In this document: positions 27,359 to 35,275 of the stretch, one piece after another
Layout of the letters: each line of letters starts with the position of its first letter
Numbering within the stretch: the stretch's first letter is position 1
From: Clostridia bacterium
GTDB lineage: Bacteria; Bacillota; Clostridia; Oscillospirales; Acutalibacteraceae
Assembly: GCA_017521425.1 (NCBI GenBank)
Contig: JAFXCQ010000012.1
Location: 109,390 to 173,389, forward strand
Direction: 5' to 3'
Length of the DNA stretch: 64,000 nt
The notes under the pieces: model-generated
Database searches by the model: none
What the model was told of the DNA's origin: nothing
What the model saw: the letters and a program-made list of their open reading frames with translations, nothing else
Program-made: the position numbers and the translations under genes

Positions 27359-28225
27359 TTATCTATACTGCAAATATTCGATAAACCGTTTCACCGCAAG
27401 TGAAGCGGTTTTCTTATCTCTCAAAGCAAGTCCGATATTGCGATATGCCGGAACATCAAGCTCTTTTGCAAGAATTCTATATGGTACACGCTTTAATATC
27501 AGTTCGGGAAGTATCGCAATACCGAGACCGCTTTCCACCATAGACATTACCGCATAATCATCCCAAGTGGTAAATTTAATATTTGGGGTTAGATTATTAC
27601 GCTCAAAGATTTCGGAGATTTCTGCCTTTGCACCCTTTTCAAGCAGCATAAACGGTTCATCGCAAAGAGCAGTTACAGGAAACTTTTTGCTATCCTTTAG
27701 TGGATGATTTTCGGGGATGATCGCCATCAGCTTATCTTTCTCTAAAAAGATGGTTTCAAAATCGGGGTGTGTCGGTAAACGCAAAAATCCACAATCTACT
27801 CTGCCCGTATGTATCCATTCTTCAATCTCGGTATAGTCACCGAGCAGAAGTTCATAATCAATATTGGGATAGTCCTTTTGAAATTCTTTTATGATGTTCG
27901 GCAGCCAATGGGTTGCCACGCTTGAAAATGTACCGATTCGGATCAGTCCCGATTGTAAGCCGTTCAGCTCATCCACCTGCATTTTCAGTTTATCAAAATC
28001 GGCACAGAGGTTTTGAGCGTATGGCAACAGTTTCATACCGTCACTTGTAGGCTTTACGCCGTACTTGCTTCGTTCAAGAAGCGTTACGCCCCATTCTTTT
28101 TCAAGGTCGGCTATCATTCTGCTGATGCCCGATTGTGTGTAGTTTAATATCTCCGCCGCTTTTGTAAAGCTGCCGTATTCCACCGTTTTTACAAACGAGA
28201 GATATTTTTGTAGATTCATATCCAT
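27359..28225 (-). CDS. LysR-family transcriptional regulator
   Basis: A 288-residue LysR protein. The N-terminal helix-turn-helix reads LSFVKTVEYGSFTKAAEI and YTQSGISRMIADLEKEWG. The effector domain follows (LIRIGTFSSVATHWLPNIIKEF ... HPDFETIFLEKDKLMAIIPENHPL). ATG 28225 was chosen on AGGTG spacing. It is divergent from the EamA transporter with a 106-base shared promoter region, the usual plan for a LysR activator of its neighbour. Base composition and use of CGN-type Arg codons differ from the chromosome around it, consistent with arrival on the tRNA-targeted element. Confidence 0.95.
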   Translation of the reverse strand: MDMNLQKYLSFVKTVEYGSFTKAAEILNYTQSGISRMIADLEKEWGVTLLERSKYGVKPTSDGMKLLPYAQNLCADFDKLKMQVDELNGLQSGLIRIGTFSSVATHWLPNIIKEFQKDYPNIDYELLLGDYTEIEEWIHTGRVDCGFLRLPTHPDFETIFLEKDKLMAIIPENHPLKDSKKFPVTALCDEPFMLLEKGAKAEISEIFERNNLTPNIKFTTWDDYAVMSMVESGLGIAILPELILKRVPYRILAKELDVPAYRNIGLALRDKKTASLAVKRFIEYLQYR

Positions 28226-28331
28226 AAAGAACACCTATTCTAAATTGTGATTTTGAACATTACAAACATTCGCTTTTGTTATGCTTGATATTATGATATA
28301 CTATTTTCAGTTCAATTACAAGAGGTATCGT

Positions 28332-29210
28332 ATGAATAACAAGGCGTTCTTCAAATACATATTTGCTTTACTTCTGTTTGGCTCAAACGGTATTGTAGCG
28401 AGTTTCATTGATTTAAGCAGTCAGAACATTGTCCTGCTTCGCACTCTGATGGGCAGTATCCTGCTGATTGCTATTTTCTTTATCAGTGGCGGAAAGCTAA
28501 CTTTTTATAAGCATAAAAAGCAGTTTCTATTCCTTTCGGTATCTGGCATAGCAATGGGAACGAGTTGGATGTTCCTATATGAAGCATATGCTCGAATCGG
28601 TGTTAGCATCGCTTCGCTTTTATATTACTGCGGTCCGGTAATAGTAATGGCTTTATCGCCTTTGCTGTTCAAGGAACGGCTCACAGTAAATAAAGTGCTC
28701 GGTTTTCTTGCTGTAGTTGTCGGCGTGGTGTTGATAAACGGAAACGCCTTTGACGGCAAGGGTGATCTGTTTGGCATTGCCTGTGGTTTGCTCTCTGCTG
28801 TTATGTATGCCTTTATGGTTATCTGCAACAAGAAGGCAAAGGATATTGTGGGACTTGAAAACTCCACGTTGCAGCTTACCATAGCATTTTTAACAGTAGC
28901 GATATTTGTGGGATTAAAGCAAGGTTACGCTATGCAGATTGCACCAACGAGTATCGTGCCAATTCTTATACTCGGTCTGCTGAATACGGGCATTGGCTGT
29001 TATTTTTACTTTTCCTCTATCGGCAAGCTGAAAGTACAGACGGTGGCTATCTGCGGATATTTAGAGCTTTTATCGGCGGTACTGTTTTCAGTAGTTTTCT
29101 TAAAAGAAACAATGCTGCCGTTACAGATTATAGGTGCTGTGCTTATAATCGGCGGAGCAATGATTGGAGAGTTGGTAAAACCAAAGAGAACAAAAAGCAG
29201 TACACAATAA
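28332..29210 (+). CDS. EamA/DMT-family transporter
   Basis: A 292-residue drug/metabolite transporter with ten membrane helices in two EamA repeats. Repeat one spans about 1-140 (FALLLFGSNGIVASFID ... VGVVLINGN); repeat two spans about 145-285 (FGIACGLLSAVMYAFMVI ... LIIGGAMIGE). ATG 28332 follows AGAGG; an earlier in-frame ATG at 28281 lies in the promoter region. Probably exports an amino acid or related metabolite under control of the divergent LysR gene. Foreign base composition. Confidence 0.92.
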   Translation: MNNKAFFKYIFALLLFGSNGIVASFIDLSSQNIVLLRTLMGSILLIAIFFISGGKLTFYKHKKQFLFLSVSGIAMGTSWMFLYEAYARIGVSIASLLYYCGPVIVMALSPLLFKERLTVNKVLGFLAVVVGVVLINGNAFDGKGDLFGIACGLLSAVMYAFMVICNKKAKDIVGLENSTLQLTIAFLTVAIFVGLKQGYAMQIAPTSIVPILILGLLNTGIGCYFYFSSIGKLKVQTVAICGYLELLSAVLFSVVFLKETMLPLQIIGAVLIIGGAMIGELVKPKRTKSSTQ

Positions 29211-29364
29211 TAAACCGAGTGAACAGAAGTTAAATGGCATACTTTCGTAGGAATATTATCTCCACCCTAAATTAATCGTTCTTGCTAATTGCCTGCTAAT
29301 CAAACAAGGCAAAACATCATAAAATCAGCAGTAACGGCGTAACACAAGATAATACTTTAACCTT

Positions 29365-29392
29365 AAAAATCCCCTGATAGCAGGGGATTTTT
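29365..29392 (+). terminator. Hairpin near the right end of the insert
   Basis: Arms AAATCCCCTG and CAGGGGATTT around ATAG, followed by TTTA. Likely a terminator; it lies between the EamA gene and the 3' tRNA half. Confidence 0.7.
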
Positions 29393-29431
29393 AGGTATTA
29401 CAAGGTATGCCGTTATCGTTTCCCTCGGTAT

Positions 29432-29474
29432 CTCCTAAGGATTAGATGTGAGTTCGATTCTCCAGGGGGTGCCA
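29432..29474 (+). pseudogene. 3' half of interrupted tRNA-Arg(CCU)
   Basis: CTCCTAAGGATT completes the anticodon arm of the 5' half at 26929 (AATCC/GGATT). It is followed by the T-loop TTCGATT, the acceptor strand AGGGGGT (pairs with GCCTCCT, with two G-U), the discriminator G and CCA. The T-stem GTGAG should be matched by CTCAC but reads CTCC, so one base seems lost. Even if rejoined, this tRNA would be damaged. Confidence 0.8.
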
Positions 29475-29476
29475 AA

Positions 29477-29512
29477 AACGAGGATTTGAGATAATCTCTC
29501 AAGTCCTCGTTA
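29477..29512 (-). terminator. Terminator after mntP
   Basis: Arms AACGAGGATTTGAGA and TCTCAAGTCCTCGTT with one mismatch, right after the mntP stop on the minus strand. Confidence 0.7.
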
Positions 29513-29516
29513 ACTA

Positions 29517-30101
29517 TTAAAACCAACTTGTAATAAATATTTCTAAACCAATAAATATAAGAATTATGCCGCCTAAAACACCTGCTTTGCCCGCAAGCTT
29601 AGTGCCGAATTTTTTACCAATTAAAATACCTGCAAAGCAAATAAAGAATGTTACAACTGCAATAATTAAAACTGCTAAAACAGCAAGTGCAAGTGAATAA
29701 TCTGCAATGGTAAATCCAACAGAGAGTGCATCAATCGAGGTAGCAACACCCTGTACTAATAATGCACTTAAACCAACACTTTTTAGTGCTGATTCGTCCC
29801 CTTCTTTATTTTTTATGCTATCATTAAGCATTTTACCACCTATGTAACAAAGAAGAACTAACGCAATCCAAGGAATGAGTTTTTCAAACCAACTGAAATA
29901 CTGAACGATGGTGTGAACACAAATCCAACCAATGAGTGGCATTAAACCCTGAAATAGCGCAAAAAGACCCGCAACACCTGTTATTTTGCCTTTTTTCATA
30001 TCCGGTTCATTTAAACCATTTGCAAGTGAAACTGAAAAGGCATCCATTGCGAGACCGATTCCTAACAATATGTTATTAAAAAAGAATGTAAAGGTGAGCA
30101 T
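29517..30101 (-). CDS. mntP: Manganese efflux pump MntP
   Basis: A 194-residue membrane protein with six helices. It shows LLGIGLAMDAFSVSLANGL near the start and the repeat LLVQGVATSIDALSVGFTI, each with the conserved Asp of MntP. It exports excess Mn(II). The usual yybP-ykoY riboswitch is not present in the short gap to the tRNA-Leu terminator. AAAGGA precedes ATG 30101. Confidence 0.93.
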   Translation of the reverse strand: MLTFTFFFNNILLGIGLAMDAFSVSLANGLNEPDMKKGKITGVAGLFALFQGLMPLIGWICVHTIVQYFSWFEKLIPWIALVLLCYIGGKMLNDSIKNKEGDESALKSVGLSALLVQGVATSIDALSVGFTIADYSLALAVLAVLIIAVVTFFICFAGILIGKKFGTKLAGKAGVLGGIILIFIGLEIFITSWF

Positions 30102-30134
30102 TCTAAAAAATCCTTTAAAATAATTTTTTGGTCG

Positions 30135-30166
30135 AAAAAAGCACTTGCTATTGCAAGTGCTTTTTT
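30135..30166. terminator. Terminator after tRNA-Leu
   Basis: Arms AAAAAAGCACTTGC and GCAAGTGCTTTTTT with a short loop, T runs on both strands. On the minus strand it ends tRNA-Leu before mntP. Confidence 0.88.
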
Positions 30167-30167
30167 C

Positions 30168-30254
30168 TGGTGCTGGTGATCGGACTTGAACCGATACGAT
30201 GTTGCCACCGAGGGATTTTAAGTCCCTTGCGTCTGCCTATTCCGCCACACCAGC
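30168..30254 (-). tRNA. tRNA-Leu(UAA)
   Basis: 87-base class II tRNA: acceptor GCTGGTG/CACCAGC, anticodon stem GGGA(C)/TCCC with loop containing TAA, long variable arm, T-loop TTCAAGT, encoded CCA. Promoter at 30267-30295. Confidence 0.95.
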
Positions 30255-30266
30255 ATTACTTGAACA

Positions 30267-30295
30267 ATTATACTCATTAAAGCTTTGTTTGTCAA
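30267..30295 (-). promoter_or_regulatory. tRNA-Leu promoter
   Basis: Minus-strand TTGACA, 17-base spacer, TATAAT, 12 bases before the mature tRNA 5' end. Confidence 0.8.
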
Positions 30296-30323
30296 GTGTT
30301 TTTTTGCTAAATATTTAAAATTT

Positions 30324-31061
30324 TTATATAACAAATCCACCATTTACAGAAAGCACCTGACCTGTTATAAAATCAGCACCAGATGAGAGCAAAAACGCAA
30401 CTGCATTTGCTACATCTGTCGGCTCACCTATTCTATTAAGTGGTGTTTCGTCTTTCAATAAATCAAGCTCCTGACGAGAAAATTCAGAAAGCATATCAGT
30501 CTTAATAACACCTGGTGACACTGCATTAACAGCAATACCAGAAAGACCAAGTTCTTTAGCCAGTGCCTTTGTAAGACCTATTAACCCCGCTTTTGAAGCT
30601 GAATAGTGGACTTCCATTGCAGCACCGACTTCCCCCCACATAGAAGCAACATTGACAATTTTACCATCTTTGTTTTTAAGCATTCTCTTAACTGCTTCTC
30701 TCGAACAATAAAATGCACCTGAAAGATTTGTAGAAATCATTCTATCCCACATATCATCAGTAATATCAGTAAACAAAGCCTGTTCTGCTATACCTGAATT
30801 GTTAACAAGAGCATAAAGCGAGCCGAAGCGATTATCAATATTTGAAAACATCTTGCGAACTTCGTTAGGATTTGTAATATCCGCCTTAAAAATTTCTGCA
30901 TCAACTCCAAGAGAGAGTAAATCCTGTTTTACGTCTTTGGCTTCTTTTTCTGATGAGTTATAACCAATTGCAACAGAATACCCCTTCAAAGCAAGTTTTC
31001 TGCAAATATCTGCACCAATACCTCTTGCACCACCAGTTACGAGAACAACTCTTTTTGTCAT
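30324..31061 (-). CDS. Short-chain dehydrogenase/reductase, FabG-like
   Basis: A 245-residue classical SDR. NAD(P)-binding LVTGGARGIGADI, the NNSGIAEQ (NNAG-like) loop, catalytic Ser in VNVASMW and Y-x-x-x-K in HYSASKAGL, then VNAVSPGVIKTDM are all present. FabG reduces 3-oxoacyl-ACP, but no other fatty-acid genes are near, so the substrate is open. ATG 31061 lies one base after the upstream lipoprotein stop; a TTG at 31085 is a weaker choice. Last gene of the nrdR-led run. Confidence 0.88.
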   Translation of the reverse strand: MTKRVVLVTGGARGIGADICRKLALKGYSVAIGYNSSEKEAKDVKQDLLSLGVDAEIFKADITNPNEVRKMFSNIDNRFGSLYALVNNSGIAEQALFTDITDDMWDRMISTNLSGAFYCSREAVKRMLKNKDGKIVNVASMWGEVGAAMEVHYSASKAGLIGLTKALAKELGLSGIAVNAVSPGVIKTDMLSEFSRQELDLLKDETPLNRIGEPTDVANAVAFLLSSGADFITGQVLSVNGGFVI

Positions 31062-31062
31062 A

Positions 31063-31917
31063 TTATTCACTCTTGACTCCCCCAATTAAATCAGAAAATT
31101 CCTGAACACTTTCAGCATTTAAAGGCTTAGCTGTAAACCCTGCAGGTGGTGCAAAAAATCCTGATGGAGCACTGTTAGTAACTGTATCATAATAAATTAC
31201 AGTACCATCACCGTTTTTAGTCATTAAAATTGTGTTTCCTTTATAATATGAAATACTATCGTCATCATATTTACTGTAAGATACTTCTTTGCCATCAATT
31301 TTGGTAGTACCGTTTTTAACAATTTTTTTATCACTATCAAGCAAATCATCTTCTAAAAGCTCCTGCACATCAGAATCCTCTGTTTGTGACAACAATGCTT
31401 TAGGTATTGTTATATAACTCTTGTTTTCAAGCTGAACTAAATAAATATTTATATAATCTATAATAATACCTATCTGATGCCCATTATAAACTGTCATGAT
31501 AGCATATTTACTACCACTTTGCGCTAACTTATATGTTGAAGATTTGCCATCCTTAACAATTCTGCCTATTACATAATAGTTTCTCGACTGGAAAATAGAT
31601 TTTTCATTCTGTGCGTTATTATTTAATGCGTTATTGTAACGATTATCAGAAATACCATCTAAAGCATTATCTTCTAACTTGCTATAAAAATCTTTACCTT
31701 CCTGAATTTCCTTGTCAGAAAGTGTTACATTTTCTGTACCGATAACATTACCATTATCATCTGTTACCTCTACAACGCGTGTTACAGCATTATTTATATC
31801 AACCTGTGAAACATCTTCAGCACCACCTGGAAGAGGAATTGAAAAATCACAACCCGTAAATAAAATTGAAACAAGTAAAACAACTGCTGAAAGTGAAACG
31901 ATAAACTTACTTTTCAT
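31063..31917 (-). CDS. Lipoprotein of unknown function
   Basis: A 284-residue lipoprotein: signal peptide MKSKFIVSLSAVVLLVSI with lipobox LFTGC, so it is anchored outside the membrane. The mature part is polar, with beta-rich stretches (YYVIGRIVKDGKSSTYKL, TTKIDGKEVSYSKYDDDSISYY) that recall LppX/LolA-type or DUF4412-type carriers, but I cannot name the family. GGAG upstream of ATG 31917 decides the start. It lies in a six-gene minus-strand run. Confidence 0.82.
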   Translation of the reverse strand: MKSKFIVSLSAVVLLVSILFTGCDFSIPLPGGAEDVSQVDINNAVTRVVEVTDDNGNVIGTENVTLSDKEIQEGKDFYSKLEDNALDGISDNRYNNALNNNAQNEKSIFQSRNYYVIGRIVKDGKSSTYKLAQSGSKYAIMTVYNGHQIGIIIDYINIYLVQLENKSYITIPKALLSQTEDSDVQELLEDDLLDSDKKIVKNGTTKIDGKEVSYSKYDDDSISYYKGNTILMTKNGDGTVIYYDTVTNSAPSGFFAPPAGFTAKPLNAESVQEFSDLIGGVKSE

Positions 31918-31946
31918 AATTTTCTCCATTATTTTATATTACCGCA

Positions 31947-32480
31947 TTATTTTTTACTCTTTACTAAACCTTTAATATATCTGAAAGTTTCTTCTTCACC
32001 TTTTTCCTGAAGCATTAAAAGCCACGATTCCAAAAGATTTGAAGTATTCTCGTTAATTATACGCCTGCTTTTCGCTTTTAAAAAGTATTCAATAGGCATA
32101 TTTTCATTGTAGGTTTTTTCATTATATATCTTACTTGCCGCTACCCTGTCACAAAACATTTCAACCACATAATTCAAGGGCATTTCAACTGGTTCGATTT
32201 TTTTAGTTACCGGGCTATAATCTGTCCAGTATTCAAAATGGTGTTTGTTTCTGCCCTTGTGGTGCATCCACGCAAGTGAATAGCCTTGCTGTTGTCTTTC
32301 TGCCTCATTAGGGCTTTTTGTACCAAGATAATTACGACTACCAACAATAAACTCTGAAAGAGTATATTTCGAAAGGTCGTGAAAAAGGCCTTGCCATAAA
32401 ATGCCACATTTTGCACAATGCTTTATAACCGCATGACGGTGTTTAGTAATAGTTTTAAAGTGTTTGAATGGGTGTCCCAT
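31947..32480 (-). CDS. DUF5662 family protein
   Basis: A 177-residue protein with KHRHAVIKHCAKCGILWQGLFHDLSKYTLSEF and AWMHHKGRNKHHFEYW. The spaced His and Asp residues (H-x3-H, HDLSK, HHKGRNKHH) look like an HD-domain-type metal site. The family is common in gut Firmicutes and phages and has no proven function; phosphohydrolase activity is a guess. GAGG precedes ATG 32480. It begins 11 bases after the fucosidase stop. Confidence 0.82.
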   Translation of the reverse strand: MGHPFKHFKTITKHRHAVIKHCAKCGILWQGLFHDLSKYTLSEFIVGSRNYLGTKSPNEAERQQQGYSLAWMHHKGRNKHHFEYWTDYSPVTKKIEPVEMPLNYVVEMFCDRVAASKIYNEKTYNENMPIEYFLKAKSRRIINENTSNLLESWLLMLQEKGEEETFRYIKGLVKSKK

Positions 32481-32491
32481 AAAAAACCTCA

Positions 32492-33802
32492 TTACTTTGT
32501 AATTTTATATGTATAAAGATAAAGTGAATCAATATCATCTGGTGAATCGATATCTGCTTTTAACGAAAGTTTTCCGTTATCATTAAAAATTTCAACATTT
32601 GCATCAGAACCAAGAAGTGAAACTTTGATATCTTCACTATATGGAATTTCTTCGAATGTCTGTTTTTTAGATGGGAAAATTTCTGTGATAGCATAAATGT
32701 TATCACCATTCTTTGTATAGTAAAGGCCATCCTTCTTAATCTTTTCATAAACCTCAGAATCGTAAATTGCTTCACCATTTACTTCTAACCATTTACCCAT
32801 ACCTAAAAGTCGTTCTTCCATAAGTGGTGGAATTGTACCATCAGCATCAGGACCAATATTGAGAAGGAAGTTACCACCTTTTGAAACAAGCGAGCAAAGT
32901 GTTTTAAGAAGTTCTTTTACGGAAAGGTAGTTTTCACAACCCTCCTCTTTATTTATACCAAAAGAACAACCGATACCGCGACATTCTTCAAAAGGTCTGT
33001 CTAATTCAACATCTTCAATTCTTCTTTCAGTACCTAAATAAACATCTATGATGCCATATTCAGTAGTGAAGTTACCACCCTTACGTCCACGTGTTTCTTT
33101 ACCCCAACGGTCATTTGGTACAATAAAATCTTTGACAGATGACTCATTATAAAGCCATTGTAAAAACTCTGTTGAATGCCACACGGAACTTTCTTGCTCC
33201 CATTCACCGTCTGTAAATAGTGTGCTTGGCTGATATTTTTCAACTAATTCCTTAAGCATTGGGTGTAAATGCTCTAAAGCATATTTTTCGGGATCTTCAA
33301 GGTAATAAGGATGCCACCACTCATAAACTGAATGATAAACACCAAAACGAACACCTGTACCCTCCATAGCATTTTTTAGTTCCATAAGGAAGTCGCGTTT
33401 AGGTGCGCATTCTACTGAATTCATTCCTGGTGCATATTTTGTTTCGTAAAGACAATACCCATCATGGTGTTTTGAAACAAAGTTGATATATTTAGCACCA
33501 GAACGCTTGAAAAGAGTTGCCCACTTTTCTGCATCAAAACGTTCACCTTTAAAATCATTCAAGAAATCAAAATATGGTCTTGAATTGTAGTGCTTCTGGT
33601 GAAATTCTTTATATTTAACCTGTGCAGGTGTCTCTGGATTTTCCATATTACAAGAATAACCATACCACTCAGCATAATCCCTTAATGGAGCATATGCTGG
33701 TACACTGTATAATCCCCAGTGAATAAAAATACCGAATTTAGCCTTACCAAACCACTCAGGTACTTTTCTTGAATTTAATGAGTCCCAATTATTTTCAAAC
33801 AT
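32492..33802 (-). CDS. Alpha-L-fucosidase, GH29
   Basis: A 436-residue glycoside hydrolase that removes terminal fucose from glycans. Family blocks are PEWFGKAKFGIFIHWGLYSVPAY, YINFVSKHHDGYCLY, the likely nucleophile Asp in LFTDGEWE and NFLLNIGPDADGTIP near the end of the barrel; a C-terminal beta domain follows. There is no signal peptide, so it should act inside the cell on imported oligosaccharides. The start overlaps the stop of the rRNA methyltransferase by eight bases. Its place in a run of housekeeping genes is odd. Confidence 0.93.
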   Translation of the reverse strand: MFENNWDSLNSRKVPEWFGKAKFGIFIHWGLYSVPAYAPLRDYAEWYGYSCNMENPETPAQVKYKEFHQKHYNSRPYFDFLNDFKGERFDAEKWATLFKRSGAKYINFVSKHHDGYCLYETKYAPGMNSVECAPKRDFLMELKNAMEGTGVRFGVYHSVYEWWHPYYLEDPEKYALEHLHPMLKELVEKYQPSTLFTDGEWEQESSVWHSTEFLQWLYNESSVKDFIVPNDRWGKETRGRKGGNFTTEYGIIDVYLGTERRIEDVELDRPFEECRGIGCSFGINKEEGCENYLSVKELLKTLCSLVSKGGNFLLNIGPDADGTIPPLMEERLLGMGKWLEVNGEAIYDSEVYEKIKKDGLYYTKNGDNIYAITEIFPSKKQTFEEIPYSEDIKVSLLGSDANVEIFNDNGKLSLKADIDSPDDIDSLYLYTYKITK

Positions 33803-34619
33803 TATTAGTACCGACTTTCTTATATATTTCTATCGCAAAATGAACTGTTGTAGTTAAAGTTTCAAGTTTCAAAAGTTTTTCTGTATCTTCTTTTGAGGTT
33901 TTATAATAATATGGTGTCATGGTAAAGAGATTGAAAATATCTTCACTTGTTTCAAGTGAAATATTATATTTCAATTCTTTACTATCTACCATAACAAAAA
34001 GCTCGTCATTTTTTATTTCAGGTTTATTTTTGTAAGGTTCTTTATAAATTGCTTTTTTAAGCTCCCATAAATGCTCGCTTAATGGCACAACCTTTATTAA
34101 AAAACCATCATTTTTTAACACGCGGTTAAATTCATCATAAGCACAAGGTGCAAATATATTTAGAAGTATATCAGATGATTTCGAAGCAAATGGTAACTGA
34201 AATGCACTTGCAACTGCATACTTAATTGACTTGTCAAGCTTAGCTGCATACTGCAAAGCATTTTTGCTTATATCAATTCCGTAAACAGTATGTAAATTGC
34301 ACTTCGATTTAATTTGAGTTGTGTAATACCCCTCACCGCAACCAATATCAAATAATACACTATCTTGACTTTTGATTTTGTCAATAGAAAGACATATTTC
34401 ATCACAAAGACTTGAATAATAACCTTTATCAAGAAAATCACGGCGTGATTTCACCATAAGCTTATCGTCACCGTGACGCTTCTGTGATGATTGCTGTGAC
34501 ATTAGAAGATTAACATAACCTTGCTTTGCTTTATCAAAACAATGATTATTTTCACAACTATATTTACTTTCCTGCTCCAACAAAGCAGAATAACATACAG
34601 GACAAATAAAAAACGACAT
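33795..34619 (-). CDS. 23S rRNA (guanine-N1)-methyltransferase, RlmA family
   Basis: A 274-residue methyltransferase. The N-terminal zinc finger (C6-x2-C9 ... C22, H26/C27, FICPVCYSALLEQ) and the link QGYVNLL are typical of RlmA. The SAM-binding motif VLFDIGCGEGYYTTQI follows, then DILLNIFAPC. It methylates N1 of G745 or G748 in helix 35; which of the two cannot be told here. Resistance to tylosin or mycinamicin is linked to the G748 type. It lies 14 bases after nrdR. Confidence 0.9.
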   Translation of the reverse strand: MSFFICPVCYSALLEQESKYSCENNHCFDKAKQGYVNLLMSQQSSQKRHGDDKLMVKSRRDFLDKGYYSSLCDEICLSIDKIKSQDSVLFDIGCGEGYYTTQIKSKCNLHTVYGIDISKNALQYAAKLDKSIKYAVASAFQLPFASKSSDILLNIFAPCAYDEFNRVLKNDGFLIKVVPLSEHLWELKKAIYKEPYKNKPEIKNDELFVMVDSKELKYNISLETSEDIFNLFTMTPYYYKTSKEDTEKLLKLETLTTTVHFAIEIYKKVGTNNV

Positions 34620-34633
34620 TTGTACTCACCAAA

Positions 34634-35086
34634 TCAGTCAGTTAAAAGCTTTTTAAGTTCTGACATAAATGTATTTATATCTTTGAACTGACGATAAACT
34701 GAAGCAAAACGAACATAAGCTACCTCATCAACATCTTTAAGCTTATCCATTACGAGCTCACCGATTTTATCAGAAGTAATCTCTCTGTCAAGCGAGTTCT
34801 GAATTTCTGCTTCTATTTCATCAACAATTTTTTCAAGTGTATCAATTGCAACTGGTCGCTTTTCACAAGCACGAACCATACCTTTGAGAAGCTTGTCACG
34901 ATTAAATGATTCTCTTGATTTATCTTTCTTAATAATCATAATCGGAACACTTTCAATAATTTCGTATGTAGTAAAACGACTTGCACAGCTTATACACTCT
35001 CTTCTACGACGGATTTTTTCACCCTCGTCAGTAGGTCTTGAGTCTATAACTTTACTTTCTTCATAACCACAAAAAGGACATTTCAT
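34634..35086 (-). CDS. nrdR: Transcriptional repressor NrdR
   Basis: A 150-residue repressor of ribonucleotide reductase genes. The zinc ribbon has C3-P-F-C6 and C31-I-S-C34; the ATP-cone follows ([29 protein letters not shown]) and binds ATP/dATP to report nucleotide levels. No nrd gene is in the window. NrdR-box-like sequences lie 80-110 bases upstream. It leads a six-gene minus-strand run (nrdR, rlmA, GH29, DUF5662, lipoprotein, SDR) with tight spacing throughout. Confidence 0.97.
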   Translation of the reverse strand: MKCPFCGYEESKVIDSRPTDEGEKIRRRRECISCASRFTTYEIIESVPIMIIKKDKSRESFNRDKLLKGMVRACEKRPVAIDTLEKIVDEIEAEIQNSLDREITSDKIGELVMDKLKDVDEVAYVRFASVYRQFKDINTFMSELKKLLTD

Positions 35087-35120
35087 AACATTAACTCCTT
35101 AACATAAAATAGATACATTG

Positions 35121-35149
35121 ATTATACCAAATATATGTATATAATTCAA
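35121..35149 (-). promoter_or_regulatory. nrdR promoter
   Basis: Minus-strand TTGAAT, 17-base spacer, TATAAT, about 35 bases ahead of the nrdR start codon. Confidence 0.7.
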
Positions 35150-35165
35150 GTATTTTTAAAGAAAT

Positions 35166-35195
35166 ACACAATATTTTGGTTAGAGAATCCAATAT
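35166..35195 (-). promoter_or_regulatory. Candidate NrdR boxes
   Basis: ACACAATATTTT at 35166-35177 fits the NrdR box core (ACACwATATaTw), and a second CAATAT core lies 21 bases away, about two helical turns. They are just upstream of the nrdR promoter. The second copy is degenerate, so this is tentative. Confidence 0.3.
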
Positions 35196-35275
35196 CACTA
35201 CACATGCTCTCAATACCTACAATTACCATTGAAAAATTTTTTAAAAAAATATAAAATTATTCAGGTGATTAAACT

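Larger units (their letters stand above)
26960..29439 (+). mobile_element. Insertion scar within tRNA-Arg(CCU), carrying tRNA-Arg and LysR/EamA genes
   Basis: About 2.47 kb separates the two halves of one tRNA gene, with CTCCTAAG (the anticodon loop plus one base) at both junctions. This is the product expected of a tyrosine recombinase acting at a tRNA anticodon loop. The segment carries its own tRNA-Arg(CCU), a LysR regulator and an EamA transporter, and is visibly richer in G+C than its neighbours. Short repeats of the type TTGCTAAT/CCTGCTAATC occur near both ends (27226-27315 and 29282-29300). No integrase or excision gene remains, so it looks like a deleted relic. Confidence 0.7.

Noticed and set aside
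30102..30140. yybP-ykoY manganese riboswitch ahead of mntP
   Set aside because: The gap between the tRNA-Leu terminator and mntP is too short and lacks the conserved loops.
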